NCBI RefSeq assembly: GCF_002093745.1
Contig: NZ_MTSB01000001.1
Coordinates: 124,001-188,000, forward strand
Origin: Pseudomonas graminis
GTDB lineage: Bacteria > Pseudomonadota > Gammaproteobacteria > Pseudomonadales > Pseudomonadaceae
Length of the DNA: 64,000 nucleotides
Reading direction: 5' to 3'
A program made the position numbers and the translations under genes. The stretch's first letter is position 1. Each line of letters opens with the position of its first letter. Positions 9,102-17,870 of the stretch are shown in pieces. The notes below the pieces were generated by a model, which was not told the origin of the DNA, did no database searches, and was given only the letters and a program-made list of their open reading frames with translations.

Positions 9102-9684
9102 GTTCCAGCTCGTGCCAGACTTCAAAGTACTTGTTGCAGCCTCGACAGTTGCCGCATGCCACGTTGGATTTATGGCAACTGTGAGCCCAAGCCAGTACGG
9201 AAGATGGCACGCCGGCGACCCGCACTAGCTCAGTGGTACTTAATCCAATGGCCGGTGCTTCAACCGTCATTTCACCCTCCTGAATAACCATGAGCTGATT
9301 GATAGCCTCGACAAATTCAGGTGTACCGTCGCGGTGCGATCCGTCAGATTTCACCGTTCCCAGATAGAGCGTTTTGACGCCCAGACTGATAGCTTTCATC
9401 GACGCCAAGGTGACGAGCATCTGGTTTCGATACGGCCACCAATCACTTGCCGGCGCATGAGCATCCGCCCGACCTCCCGCCATGTCACCAGAGCCCACGG
9501 AGCGGCAATCAATGGAAATGACATGGTGCTCAATCTGGAGCTGCTTACAGATCGCTGAAGAAGCTGAGATTTCTGCTTCTGCTGCGAGTTGGCCGTAATT
9601 CAGGGTGATGCCGACTTCTGGGTGTAGCCACCAGGCGATGGCGAGGGAGTCCATGCCACCTGATAGCAGAAGGGCTCGTTTCAT
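9082..9684 (-). CDS. QueC-like PP-loop ATPase
   Basis: A 200-residue enzyme of the QueC (7-cyano-7-deazaguanine synthase) family. The PP-loop is LLSGGMDSLAIAW at residues 6-18. YRNQMLVTLASMKAISLG follows near residue 85, with a C-terminal zinc site of the form C-x8-C-x2-C-x2-C (SCHKSNVACGNCRGCNK). True QueC makes preQ0 from a carboxy-deazaguanine and ammonia for queuosine. Here no queD/queE neighbours are present and the gene sits in an island. That matches the separate QueC-like branch found in Qat and type IV CBASS, where the enzyme modifies a protein or other partner. It overlaps the PfkB-NDT gene by 4 bases. The family is sure; substrates are unknown. Confidence 0.9.
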   Translation of the reverse strand: MKRALLLSGGMDSLAIAWWLHPEVGITLNYGQLAAEAEISASSAICKQLQIEHHVISIDCRSVGSGDMAGGRADAHAPASDWWPYRNQMLVTLASMKAISLGVKTLYLGTVKSDGSHRDGTPEFVEAINQLMVIQEGEMTVEAPAIGLSTTELVRVAGVPSSVLAWAHSCHKSNVACGNCRGCNKYFEVWHELEHEQDHS

Positions 9685-10883
9685 AGCTCGGTCGTTTGCC
9701 AGAATGTTTGGTAGATCGCGGTGACGAAATCATTCGACATGACGCAGTCACTCCCCTCCATCATCTTCTGGCTTTCCTCAGACTCATTTTCCACATACAC
9801 CACTACCGGCTTCTTCAGGGCGCGAGCATAGCCGATCTCGTATATCGTCCCAGCGTCTAGGCCGTCCCCTATGGCAAGCATCAGATCGCAGGCATGGATC
9901 GCATCGATATCCTTCTGGACGACCTCTTCGGCTCGCCCCAGTCCAACATCATGCACGGGAGAAAACACTCGCAGGCCCATATCGAGAAGTAGACCTCGCG
10001 CTTCCTCAACCAGCCACATCTGTGCCAACGAGAAGAACGGGCCTGCCAAGTAAACCAGTGGTGCTGGCTTCGAGGTCTGCTTGAAAACGGCAGGTGCAGG
10101 AGCATAGCGAGCGAGTTCTACTTGAGAGCCAAAGCCCATGGTCTTGCAGTAATAAGCGGTAGCGCGAGACGCTTGAGTTGCTGCGTCCAAGGGGGAGAGT
10201 TCTTGCTCCAGCCAGAAAAAAGCGAAGCTTGCAACGAACACATCCCCAGATCCAATCTTCCATACGTGCGGTGTGACGAAAGGCGGGATGAGGTGCGTTT
10301 GGTCGTCATGATGTAACAGCGCACCCAGTGGGCCCATTTTTATGATGACAATTTCGGCTTGCTGCGATCGCGCCAAGGCAGCAGCCATGTCAGCTGAACT
10401 GAGCTCTGTACTGCCATGCAAAGCTTCTGCTTCGCTTCTGTTAAGGATCAGAGCAAGGTGCTTAGCGCTTGAGCCGTTATGATTGAAAGGTAGCGGATCC
10501 TTCGAAGTTTGTGGGTCGTAAACCGCGCTTTCAGCATGGACAATGCAATCACCTTCCAAATAGCCAAAGCGAACCACCTTGTCAGCGTTCACGCTCAGCG
10601 GTGGCATAGTTTCAGGGATCGGGTAGATTGCCGGTTTGCTAAGGCCATGGGTATAGCGGAAATGAGGGCTTTCTTTGGTCGCCATCACATCCATCTCAAA
10701 TCCTTCGAGCGCGGCTCGCTGGAGGAAAATCGCCTTCGCAGTTTCATCGGCATATGTGTGTAATTTTGCCATACCGCCCAGCCGAGCTATCGCAGTAGCA
10801 GCCCTGCCACCCGAACCAAACAACTCTTGCCACATGGGATGCATGCACTGCTCATAGTAGATTCCACCTGCTATCGTGATCAC
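9681..10883 (-). CDS. PfkB-family kinase fused to nucleoside 2-deoxyribosyltransferase
   Basis: A 400-residue two-domain protein. Residues 1 to about 255 are a PfkB/ribokinase-like sugar or nucleoside kinase, with GSGGRAATAIARLGG near residue 23 and the catalytic-site signature IGSGDVFVASFAFFW near residue 210. Residues about 270-395 are a nucleoside 2-deoxyribosyltransferase-like domain: LVYLAGPFFSLAQ, FSPVHDVG, DIDAIHACDLMLAIGDGLDAGTIYEIGYA. The nucleophile Glu is kept in the GTIYEIGYA loop. The pairing suggests a nucleoside or base is exchanged or hydrolysed and a sugar or nucleoside phosphorylated in one pathway. It lies 2 bases after the small gene and overlaps the QueC-like gene by 4. 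Confidence 0.9.
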   Translation of the reverse strand: MITIAGGIYYEQCMHPMWQELFGSGGRAATAIARLGGMAKLHTYADETAKAIFLQRAALEGFEMDVMATKESPHFRYTHGLSKPAIYPIPETMPPLSVNADKVVRFGYLEGDCIVHAESAVYDPQTSKDPLPFNHNGSSAKHLALILNRSEAEALHGSTELSSADMAAALARSQQAEIVIIKMGPLGALLHHDDQTHLIPPFVTPHVWKIGSGDVFVASFAFFWLEQELSPLDAATQASRATAYYCKTMGFGSQVELARYAPAPAVFKQTSKPAPLVYLAGPFFSLAQMWLVEEARGLLLDMGLRVFSPVHDVGLGRAEEVVQKDIDAIHACDLMLAIGDGLDAGTIYEIGYARALKKPVVVYVENESEESQKMMEGSDCVMSNDFVTAIYQTFWQTTEL

Positions 10884-10885
10884 GA

Positions 10886-11227
10886 TCAGCCCTCCTTGAT
10901 CGGTGAAATTCTCAGGACAACTTGAGCCCCGTTTTTGTCGACTACAGCCGCTCTATAACTGGTACCGCTTTCGATGCATGCGATGAGCCGAAGTACTCTC
11001 GGAGACGCAATGCCGCCCGCAACTTGGCCTTGCCATAGCGCGACGGCAACGAGCTGGCCATTCAGGTTGCTCAGGCCAATATCCAAAACGTCATCAATGT
11101 TTATCTGATCGACAACATCTGGTTTAGGAGATGCAAGCTGGGTCTGCAGATACAGCATGTCGCATGCTGTTTCAGTCGGACTTCCCGAGGTGTAATCGCG
11201 AAAAAGCTTCCCATCTGTACCTGACAT
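10886..11227 (-). CDS. Small protein of unknown function, first gene of the QueC operon
   Basis: A 113-residue acidic-to-neutral soluble protein beginning MSGTDGKLFRDYTSG. I recognise no domain. Residues about 45-110 look like a small all-beta unit (DVLDIGLSNLNGQLVAVALWQGQ). The start at 11227 is preferred to 11242 because GGTGGGG lies at good distance. It is the promoter-proximal gene, separated by 2 bases from the PfkB-NDT gene, so it is certainly part of the operon. Because QueC-like enzymes in type IV CBASS act on a protein partner, this could be such a partner, but nothing in the sequence proves it. Confidence 0.7.
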   Translation of the reverse strand: MSGTDGKLFRDYTSGSPTETACDMLYLQTQLASPKPDVVDQINIDDVLDIGLSNLNGQLVAVALWQGQVAGGIASPRVLRLIACIESGTSYRAAVVDKNGAQVVLRISPIKEG

Positions 11228-11451
11228 TCCGTTCCCCACCATCCCTATGTGAACCAGCGCAGTGCTTGCTTCGCGTTCTAGCTCATTCTGTTGACAGCTT
11301 CCCGCTTGATGCTAGAGTGCTGGCACTTTACCCCTCTCGGATCCAATTTGCCAATAGTTGAAAATGGCCTGGAAACTCCGACAGGGCGCCAGCTCGCCGG
11401 CTTGATCAACACCCCGGTTTAGCTCAGATTCGTGCTTACACAGGGTAGTGT

Positions 11452-13401
11452 GTGCTGATGTCGAAGATCCTGGATTTTGAAATTGAGAATTACAAAGGTA
11501 TTGTCAAAACTAAGATCGAGCTTGCAGGGAGGATCGATAGTCCGGTCGTTACGCTGATTGGACTAAATGAGAGTGGAAAGACCACCATCCTTGAAGCTAT
11601 CTCACAATTCGTGAGCAGCGATAGATCTGTCTCCAGCCTTTATTTTTTTAGCCCTGAGAATAAGGATGAGTTTTCATTCATTCCCGTGAGCCAAAAAGGG
11701 GGATTCACTGGGGAAGTCTCGATCGCTGCCACTGTCGTGCTCGACACATCTGAGGTCGAAGAGATCTCCGCCACTGGAGAAAGCCTGGGTGTGGAGGTGG
11801 ATACGGCGGCTTTGTCAGCACCGTTCAAAATCATTAAGGCGATTCGTTTTAAGAACAGCGAGGCGCAGTCGAGCAGCGGAAGCTTGGGGTTTGATCTCAA
11901 AACAAGACTGCCGGGCACTCCGGATTATGAGATCTATGCCCAGCCAGACTCAGTATCAGAGAACCTCTGGGTAATAGCCGCCGACTTGATCGCGAGCAAG
12001 ATCCCAACGGTGGCTTACTTCCCCACCTTCCTGATCCACGTCCCAGAGGAAATTTTGCTGGTTCATCGCCCTGGCGAGAAGTACGAAACACGGCATTATC
12101 GCGAGATCGTAGAACGAATCATCCGGTTCGCGGGCTATGACGTCGAAGAGAACGTCAACAAGGTCTTGAGGCAGTTTCGAGATCAGGCCAAGGGAAATTG
12201 GATTGAGGACTTTCGCCGAAGCGAGGAGGGGAGCCGAGTTGACGCGGTTTTCAAACGAATGTCGGGCGTGCTCTCCACTGAGGTCATCGGCGGTTGGAGG
12301 CGTGTGTTTTCACGAGATACCACCGCCAAGAGAATTGAATTGAAATGGTCGATTTCCGATGGTGAAAAGCCTTCGGTCATGGTCAGCTTTATGGTCAGCA
12401 GTGGTGATTCCGACTACCAGATCAGCGAACGTTCTGTTGGCTTTCGTTGGTTCTTCACATTTTTGCTGTTGACGAGGTTCAAGTCAGCGGATGATAAGCG
12501 CCAGATGATCTACGCCTTTGACGAGCCAGCAGCCAACCTCCATTCCCGCGCCCAGGTGGAATTACTGAGCTATTTTGCGCTAATGACGAGTGCCGGCGAC
12601 AAGATCATCTACTCAACGCACAGCCATCACATGGTCGATCCGCGTTGGCTATCCAGCGCCTACATCATCGAAAACCGAGCCGCTCGTAGCGACGATTCTG
12701 ACGGATATGAGCTGGAGTTCCTGCCGGCGGAAATCAACGCCGTTAAGTACAAGCAATTCCTCGCGATGCAGGGCACCCGACATCACTACTTCCAGCCCGT
12801 CATTGATCGTCTGCAATACGTGGTGCCAGAGATCGTGGGCGACAAACCTTGCCTCATTGTTGAAGGCATATCTGATTACTATGCCCTCAAGGCCGCGTCG
12901 TTAACCTTGAGCAGCGATCTGGAATTCAACATCATCCCAGGCGTTGGGTCGAGCGCCGCGGGCCCCTTGATCAGCTTGCTGTTGGGGCGCGGAGAACATT
13001 TTATCGTCCTACTTGATGATGATCTGGAAGGTCGTCAGGCGCGTGATCGGTATCGTGAACAATGGGTACTGTCAGACCAGGTTGTTATTACCTACGCAGA
13101 CATTGATCCGGGATTTGCTAGCAAGGCTCTGGAAGGCGTATTGGGCAATGAAAGCCAAGAGATTGCCAAGCGCAGCCTGAATATAAGCTCGCGTCCATCG
13201 AAGAGCCAATACGGCCTCCTCTTGGCCGAGCATTACTATAAGGGCGATCCGGCTGGCGTCATTTTCTCAGATGAGGGGCTTGCGAACCTGCAGAAGGTGC
13301 TGGGGTTTTTAGGTCACCAATTCAAGAGTTTCTCAGCTGAATTCGTTCCGATTCCGACAGTAGAGACGGATTCTGCCTCAATGCGCGCAGATTCGACTTG
13401 A
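11452..13401 (+). CDS. OLD-family ATPase with TOPRIM nuclease domain
   Basis: A 649-residue protein of the OLD (overcoming lysogenization defect) family. The N-terminal ABC-type ATPase has Walker A GLNESGKTTILEAI near residue 37 and Walker B FDEPAANLHSRAQ near residue 358, followed by an H-loop region STHSHHM. A C-terminal TOPRIM domain begins at LIVEGISDYYALKA near residue 467, with the metal-binding FIVLLDDDLEGRQA about 60 residues later. OLD proteins are DNA nucleases in anti-phage systems. No UvrD-like helicase (GajB) is next to it, so Gabija is not supported; it resembles single-gene class 1 OLD. The start may be GTG 11452 (AGGG six bases before) or ATG 11458. It is divergent from the QueC operon across a 209-base gap. 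Confidence 0.88.
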   Translation: MLMSKILDFEIENYKGIVKTKIELAGRIDSPVVTLIGLNESGKTTILEAISQFVSSDRSVSSLYFFSPENKDEFSFIPVSQKGGFTGEVSIAATVVLDTSEVEEISATGESLGVEVDTAALSAPFKIIKAIRFKNSEAQSSSGSLGFDLKTRLPGTPDYEIYAQPDSVSENLWVIAADLIASKIPTVAYFPTFLIHVPEEILLVHRPGEKYETRHYREIVERIIRFAGYDVEENVNKVLRQFRDQAKGNWIEDFRRSEEGSRVDAVFKRMSGVLSTEVIGGWRRVFSRDTTAKRIELKWSISDGEKPSVMVSFMVSSGDSDYQISERSVGFRWFFTFLLLTRFKSADDKRQMIYAFDEPAANLHSRAQVELLSYFALMTSAGDKIIYSTHSHHMVDPRWLSSAYIIENRAARSDDSDGYELEFLPAEINAVKYKQFLAMQGTRHHYFQPVIDRLQYVVPEIVGDKPCLIVEGISDYYALKAASLTLSSDLEFNIIPGVGSSAAGPLISLLLGRGEHFIVLLDDDLEGRQARDRYREQWVLSDQVVITYADIDPGFASKALEGVLGNESQEIAKRSLNISSRPSKSQYGLLLAEHYYKGDPAGVIFSDEGLANLQKVLGFLGHQFKSFSAEFVPIPTVETDSASMRADST

Positions 13402-13719
13402 ATGCACACTGAGCTCATTTGAAAGAAGCCGGATTCGTTTCGAACAACAAAAAATTTTTGCGTGGAGTGAAATCTGGTTTTTGCCAGAGATGGTTGGTCG
13501 ACCGATCTGGTAACGCCTCCCCCCTGTAGGCCGCCGCTTTATGAAAAGTATATTGGCTATGCCGTACCCTGACCTAAGTGTCGCCTTTCGATACATTAAT
13601 CCCCTTAAAATAGACTCAAGGGTGGCTTTGGGCTACTATGTTAGCATTTGGGATTAGAGTTGACTCTGCGCTTGAAGATCCGCGCAGGCTAGCTTTAACT
13701 AGGTGCGTACCTTTCGATT
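13402..13719. other. AT-rich intergenic region in the island
   Basis: The 318 bases between the OLD gene and the GrpB fusion hold no gene I can support. Base composition changes sharply to AT-rich towards the right, which marks a likely junction between pieces of different origin. Confidence 0.4.
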
Positions 13720-15105
13720 ATGCAAGTAAATAAAATGAAAAGTGTAGAGATTAGCGAGCATTCAGTTGATTGGGGAAAAGCTTTTGCTAAGGAGGCTCAA
13801 GTAATAAGGGACAGATTGCATGATCTCTCGTTTTTCATTCATCATGTAGGATCAACATCAGTACCTGGGCTGTCCGCAAAACCTATAATTGATATTTTAA
13901 TATCTCTACAGGACTGGAAAGCGTCTGGAGACGTAGTGAATAATATTCGAGATCTAGGTTACCAAGTCGGAGAGAGTGATTTGGATACCCCGCGTTATTT
14001 TTTAGTTAACTATTCGTCCCCTGATAGCATTGGTTATCATATTCATATTTGCAAGCCCCAAAGTACCTGGGAGAATGATATGATAAATTTTAGAGATGAG
14101 TTGCGTATAAACGATAAACTCGCTTGCGATTACGCGAGGCTCAAGGAAGGTTTGGCCAAAATTTATAAAAATGATATTGATTCCTATGCTCTGGGTAAAA
14201 AGGAGTTTATCGAAAAAGCATTGAAAAAACTAGCACCTAAGTTTAGCATAAATAAACTACTTACACACCAAAACTTAGAGCTCGACAAGGCCGATCGCTA
14301 CGGTAGATCTATGATGTGGCTACAGTTGTCTATGGCTCTTACTGCAGCATTCTCAGTGTATGTTGATCAAGGCTGGCTGCTTTTGTTAATAGCACTCATG
14401 GGATTTGGGTTTCTGGCTGCATGGTTAATGCTAAGCCAGTCTCAACAAAAGCATCGTGCAGCGGGAGATCAAGCCCGGCGAGTAGTATTATTTATGAGTG
14501 GCTTAGGCAAAAAACCATCTCTAGAAGAACAGCAGCGAATTCTTAGAAAGTTTATTCTTCCGCTATCAGGTGCTGACTGGAACTTAGAGGAAAGTCGTTT
14601 CGCCAGTCGTGAATTTCCAGGCTATCAAAGGTTGGCAGAGATTATTGAGGAGTCTGCATTTTGGACTGGTGATCTCCATCATGCCAGTGCCGGATTGATG
14701 AGTAAATTTCTGTGGGGCTCTTTATTGTGCTCCTTTGTAGGGAGTATCGCTGCTATCGTGCTTGCCCCTCCTAATGACCTGATAGCATTTAATAGGGCTC
14801 TCATTGCTGTAATGTTGTTCTTTATTTCGTCCGATATGCTTGGGTTGTATTTCGCATATAAAAAATCAGCAACTTCTTTAGATGAAATATTTCATAGAGT
14901 AGAGATCTCTGCTCTGAGAGGCTATCCGGATGCGGATATTTTGCTATTAGCCTCTGACTACAATGCTGTGATCGAGAACTCTCCATCTCCGCTTAGTTTT
15001 TTTCTCAAGTCTAGAACGAATAAGCTGAGCCTGCGGTGGGCAATTTATAAAGAGATGAAACGAGCTGGTGCTGCGAAAGAAATTGAAGGTCGCCGCTCTT
15101 ACTGA
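13720..15105 (+). CDS. GrpB-type nucleotidyltransferase fused to four-TM effector-like module
   Basis: A 461-residue fusion. Residues 8-168 are a GrpB-family domain (polymerase-beta superfamily), with HHVGSTSVPGLSAKPIIDIL at 41-60 holding the GS and Asp nucleotidyl motif, and PRYFLVNY and YHIHICKP further on. Residues 185-461 carry four predicted membrane helices in two pairs (about 199-216, 219-238, 329-349, 358-379) joined by a soluble loop, with a soluble tail. This 2+2 layout resembles the SLATT/S-4TM pore-like effectors that accompany nucleotide-signalling defence enzymes. The gene is much more AT-rich than its neighbours. No clear ribosome site; an ATG at 13735 is an alternative start. 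Nucleotide synthesis and pore formation are inference. Confidence 0.75.
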   Translation: MQVNKMKSVEISEHSVDWGKAFAKEAQVIRDRLHDLSFFIHHVGSTSVPGLSAKPIIDILISLQDWKASGDVVNNIRDLGYQVGESDLDTPRYFLVNYSSPDSIGYHIHICKPQSTWENDMINFRDELRINDKLACDYARLKEGLAKIYKNDIDSYALGKKEFIEKALKKLAPKFSINKLLTHQNLELDKADRYGRSMMWLQLSMALTAAFSVYVDQGWLLLLIALMGFGFLAAWLMLSQSQQKHRAAGDQARRVVLFMSGLGKKPSLEEQQRILRKFILPLSGADWNLEESRFASREFPGYQRLAEIIEESAFWTGDLHHASAGLMSKFLWGSLLCSFVGSIAAIVLAPPNDLIAFNRALIAVMLFFISSDMLGLYFAYKKSATSLDEIFHRVEISALRGYPDADILLLASDYNAVIENSPSPLSFFLKSRTNKLSLRWAIYKEMKRAGAAKEIEGRRSY

Positions 15106-15247
15106 TGAGCTGTTGTGGGGCGGTATTGGTTCTGTGTATGGAATTCACGGCATCACGTTGAGCCAGCCGGTAACTTGGAAGCCATAGTTGAACTCAGCCA
15201 GGTACGAGGTGTTTTGCCTCAGTGTGGTAAGCCTCTACTCAAAGGTG

Positions 15248-16870
15248 TCATTCAACCAGCGGCACGATCCGCTGCAAAGTCCCAGCGCTCGCAACCCTCG
15301 GATACCCCTCAATCTCATACACACAATGTTCAATCACACGAACTCCTTGCGCTTGCAAGTTTCTGACGAACGCTGGCCCCGCTACCGTTTCGCCTACCCC
15401 GTGCTTGACGGAGGTGAAGATCAACACTGGTGGGAGGGCGACGCCGAGCGCTTCATGGGGGCTCAGTGCAAACCCCGCAGCCCACGAGTACCTTGCAAAC
15501 TCGTCGGCTTTGATCGTCCGATATGTCTGCGACTGTAATACAAAAAGCTCACTTGGCTTGACATTCATAACGCGAATCAGGGCGTCATCCTGGTGCCGGA
15601 GTCCACGTGGTGAGAGCCGAATCAGATCCCCCTTTTTTGGCACTTTCGTATCTGCTGGAATCGAGCTGTACCGCCGGTTAAGCAATAGCGAAATATCTGG
15701 ACAGTCACATATCACTGCAATGCGCTGAACATCCTCTACATCGATCCGCGCCTCAATCTCGGAAAGCTCCTGACAGCAACGCTGGATCGGCAACGCACCT
15801 TGTTGGCGCACTCGGACATCGGCTGTTGGGAAGTAACGAGACATCTGCTCAACGGCAGCACTAGCCGGCAGGGTGGTATCGATCAGAGCAACCAGATTTA
15901 CTAAATTTCCCAGCTTTGCCAACAGTTGAAATATCTCAAACAAAGGCAGTTGATTGAACTGGTGGATAACGACCGCCTGCCCGTGGGCGCCGTCGGTGAT
16001 TTCGTAAAACGGAACATGGGTAACACCCAATTCATCCTCATAAGTTACACACCTGGCTCTGGCAGCTGTCACTGATGTCGGAACGGTGTTCGTCAGGAGC
16101 TCAGAGACAGCACAGTACTGTTGGGTGAATTCGAAGGCTGCCTTGATATCGTCATAACGCACAAGCACCACTCGCGAGTTAAGGGCCAGTGAAACTTCGT
16201 CGAGCATGTCGTGAGCAAAGAGATCTGGAGTGAATGCACTCAGGCGGCTGAAAGCATGTTCAATCTCAAGCTGGCTGTAGGCTGGGTGAAAAGGGCCGCA
16301 TATCCTGGTCAGATGGTGACGTACCGCGTTCTGCAGGCAATAGTTACTTTGGAGTTGAATCAGACCATCCGTCGCGACGACCCAGCCATGGCGCTCACAT
16401 TCGCGAACGGCCTCAAGCACTTCATCCAACCTCCCTCCAGCCCTAAGACGCCCAGCAACCCCACCCCCGTCAACATTACCACCCCCATAAATTGAAGCGA
16501 CCTCAACAACGGTATTGCCTGCCAGAGACAGCGCTTCCAGATACCGCAGCAGCCTTACGGCATGCTCTAAGCCCGGATTCTGCTCGAAGCCGGATAGCAC
16601 CGCTGAAACGTCATCGGCCTCAAGAAACGGCAGTGCCACGAGGGGGGTGGCCAGGAGGGCACTGGCGTCCACCGGCAGAGTTATCATCATCCGCTCTGCA
16701 GTGGCCTGAAGAAATCCTTGACGCATCACTTCGAACACCGATGCCTGGAAGGCCATGTAGTCTTCCCACGCGAATTGCAGCTGGGCCGTCTGGGCATCGC
16801 CGAGATACTTTCCAAGGACGAAGCGACTCTCATGCTCAAGCAGTTGTCGCACGCTGCGCCGTTCGGCCAA
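15248..16870 (-). CDS. Unknown 540-residue island protein, possibly N-terminally cut
   Basis: A soluble protein of about 540 residues with no domain I can name. A helix-turn segment (GGRLDEVLEAVRECERHGWVVATDGLIQLQ, residues about 143-172) looks like a winged helix. The middle has alternating beta/alpha stretches (VVLVRYDDIKAAF, AVVIHQFNQLPLFEIFQLL, LVNLVALIDTTLP). No ATG is available: the longest frame starts at TTG 16870, with an in-frame stop 24 bases upstream. It begins 9 bases after the point where the integrase breaks off, so a deletion may have removed the true N-terminus. It runs opposite to its neighbours at both sides. Confidence 0.6.
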   Translation of the reverse strand: MAERRSVRQLLEHESRFVLGKYLGDAQTAQLQFAWEDYMAFQASVFEVMRQGFLQATAERMMITLPVDASALLATPLVALPFLEADDVSAVLSGFEQNPGLEHAVRLLRYLEALSLAGNTVVEVASIYGGGNVDGGGVAGRLRAGGRLDEVLEAVRECERHGWVVATDGLIQLQSNYCLQNAVRHHLTRICGPFHPAYSQLEIEHAFSRLSAFTPDLFAHDMLDEVSLALNSRVVLVRYDDIKAAFEFTQQYCAVSELLTNTVPTSVTAARARCVTYEDELGVTHVPFYEITDGAHGQAVVIHQFNQLPLFEIFQLLAKLGNLVNLVALIDTTLPASAAVEQMSRYFPTADVRVRQQGALPIQRCCQELSEIEARIDVEDVQRIAVICDCPDISLLLNRRYSSIPADTKVPKKGDLIRLSPRGLRHQDDALIRVMNVKPSELFVLQSQTYRTIKADEFARYSWAAGFALSPHEALGVALPPVLIFTSVKHGVGETVAGPAFVRNLQAQGVRVIEHCVYEIEGYPRVASAGTLQRIVPLVE

Positions 16871-16878
16871 GGCAGCTT

Positions 16879-17553
16879 CTACGAGCTGGGTTCAAAATTG
16901 CGGACATGGGGTACCTCACTGCTGAGGATTTCATTTGCTCGCAGCCCAGACTCCAACAGAAGAAAAATACTATGGTCGCGCAGACTACTTGTGCGTTTGA
17001 CAACCTGCCTGAGTGCCTCAATCTCCTTCTGGCTAATCGAGTTCTCGGGACGCCCGAAAGGGGTGGGTATTTCCGTTCTTATCATTGGATCTGTGTACAT
17101 CGGAGTTGTCTTTGCAGGGCAGGTAAGATTCACTGGGCAGACTTGACCTGGTGTCGGGTCGAGCGTTAACGGCTTGGTGATTAGCGATGATGTGGCGCTT
17201 GAAGCCGCCATTTTGAAGGCGGTCAAGGCTGTCAACGGAAGTGTTTCTACGAAAGCTTCCAGGCGGCTAAGAGTGACGGATATCTCATTGGCGGATTGGA
17301 GAGCAGAAGCAAGTGCAGCCACAATCCCGGCGCGCGCGTCTCTTTCGGAAGGTGTCGGCGTTTCAGGAGGGCAGTTTAGGGACGAACTTCTGAGCTCGTA
17401 ATAGTCCAGATACCCCAAGCCTTTAGAAAGGATTTCGTTGGCTAGCGTTTGCTGGATAGAGGGCTGGACTGGCCACCTGTTTTTGAGGCTTTTGGCGAGC
17501 TTCTTGAAGGCTGCATTGGGCAGCAAATCTTGGGCATAGATCGGAAGGCGCAT
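16879..17553 (-). pseudogene. Truncated tyrosine-recombinase integrase
   Basis: A 224-residue remnant. It starts MRLPIYAQDLLPNAAFKKLAKSL behind GGAG seven bases upstream. This N-terminus is typical of large Pseudomonas island integrases, which run to several hundred residues. The catalytic domain begins at ISQKEIEALRQVV and reaches the first catalytic arginine in LLLESGLRANEIL, then ends in a short unrelated tail. The HxxR, His/Trp and Tyr nucleophile boxes are absent. The frame dies 8 bases before the start of the 540-residue protein, consistent with a deletion fusing the two. It is probably inactive. It lies 5.5 kb from the tRNA junction rather than beside it, which also points to rearrangement. 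Confidence 0.78.
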
Positions 17554-17870
17554 GGCAATTCTCCAATACGTCAGGGTGTCGGCTTTCCGCTGACTATCGT
17601 CGAAGTGCGTGCGAAAAGAAGGGAGAAACACCTGATGCGCAAAGGCTTTGCTGACCGACCGCTCGATTCAGATAAATCGAAGCTCGACGGTATCACGCTG
17701 CTAAAGCTTCATCAACCTCCCGATCTGACACTGCGCTGATGCTGTGGCAACGGGGAGGCATTTACTTGCAGTAGTGGCTTTGGCGTGAGGCCAGGAAGGC
17801 GGTCTTTCCTCTTGGGCGTGTCAGTAATAGGATACGGACGTGTTAGTTTCTGGCAGCTAAGGACAGCGAC
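17554..17870. other. Intergenic region between integrase remnant and RloC-like gene
   Basis: These 317 bases separate two divergent genes and should contain both promoters. I see no gene or RNA. The last part has an AAGGA six bases before the GTG start at 17871. Confidence 0.4.

Noticed and set aside
9082..9684. Housekeeping queC for queuosine synthesis
   Set aside because: No queuosine genes nearby, position in an island, and operon partners typical of conflict systems. The family is QueC, but the role is probably different.
6974..11227. Qat or dpd (7-deazaguanine DNA modification) system
   Set aside because: Qat needs an ATPase and a TatD nuclease in the operon, and dpd needs DpdA and several helicase-type genes; none is present.
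11452..13401. Gabija system (GajA plus GajB)
   Set aside because: The OLD-type protein fits GajA broadly, but no UvrD/PcrA-like helicase gene is adjacent.
15248..16870. Phosphoribosyltransferase domain in the 540-residue protein
   Set aside because: Segments such as LVALIDTTLP recall the family, but the diphosphate-binding motif with paired acidic residues and TG is not present.
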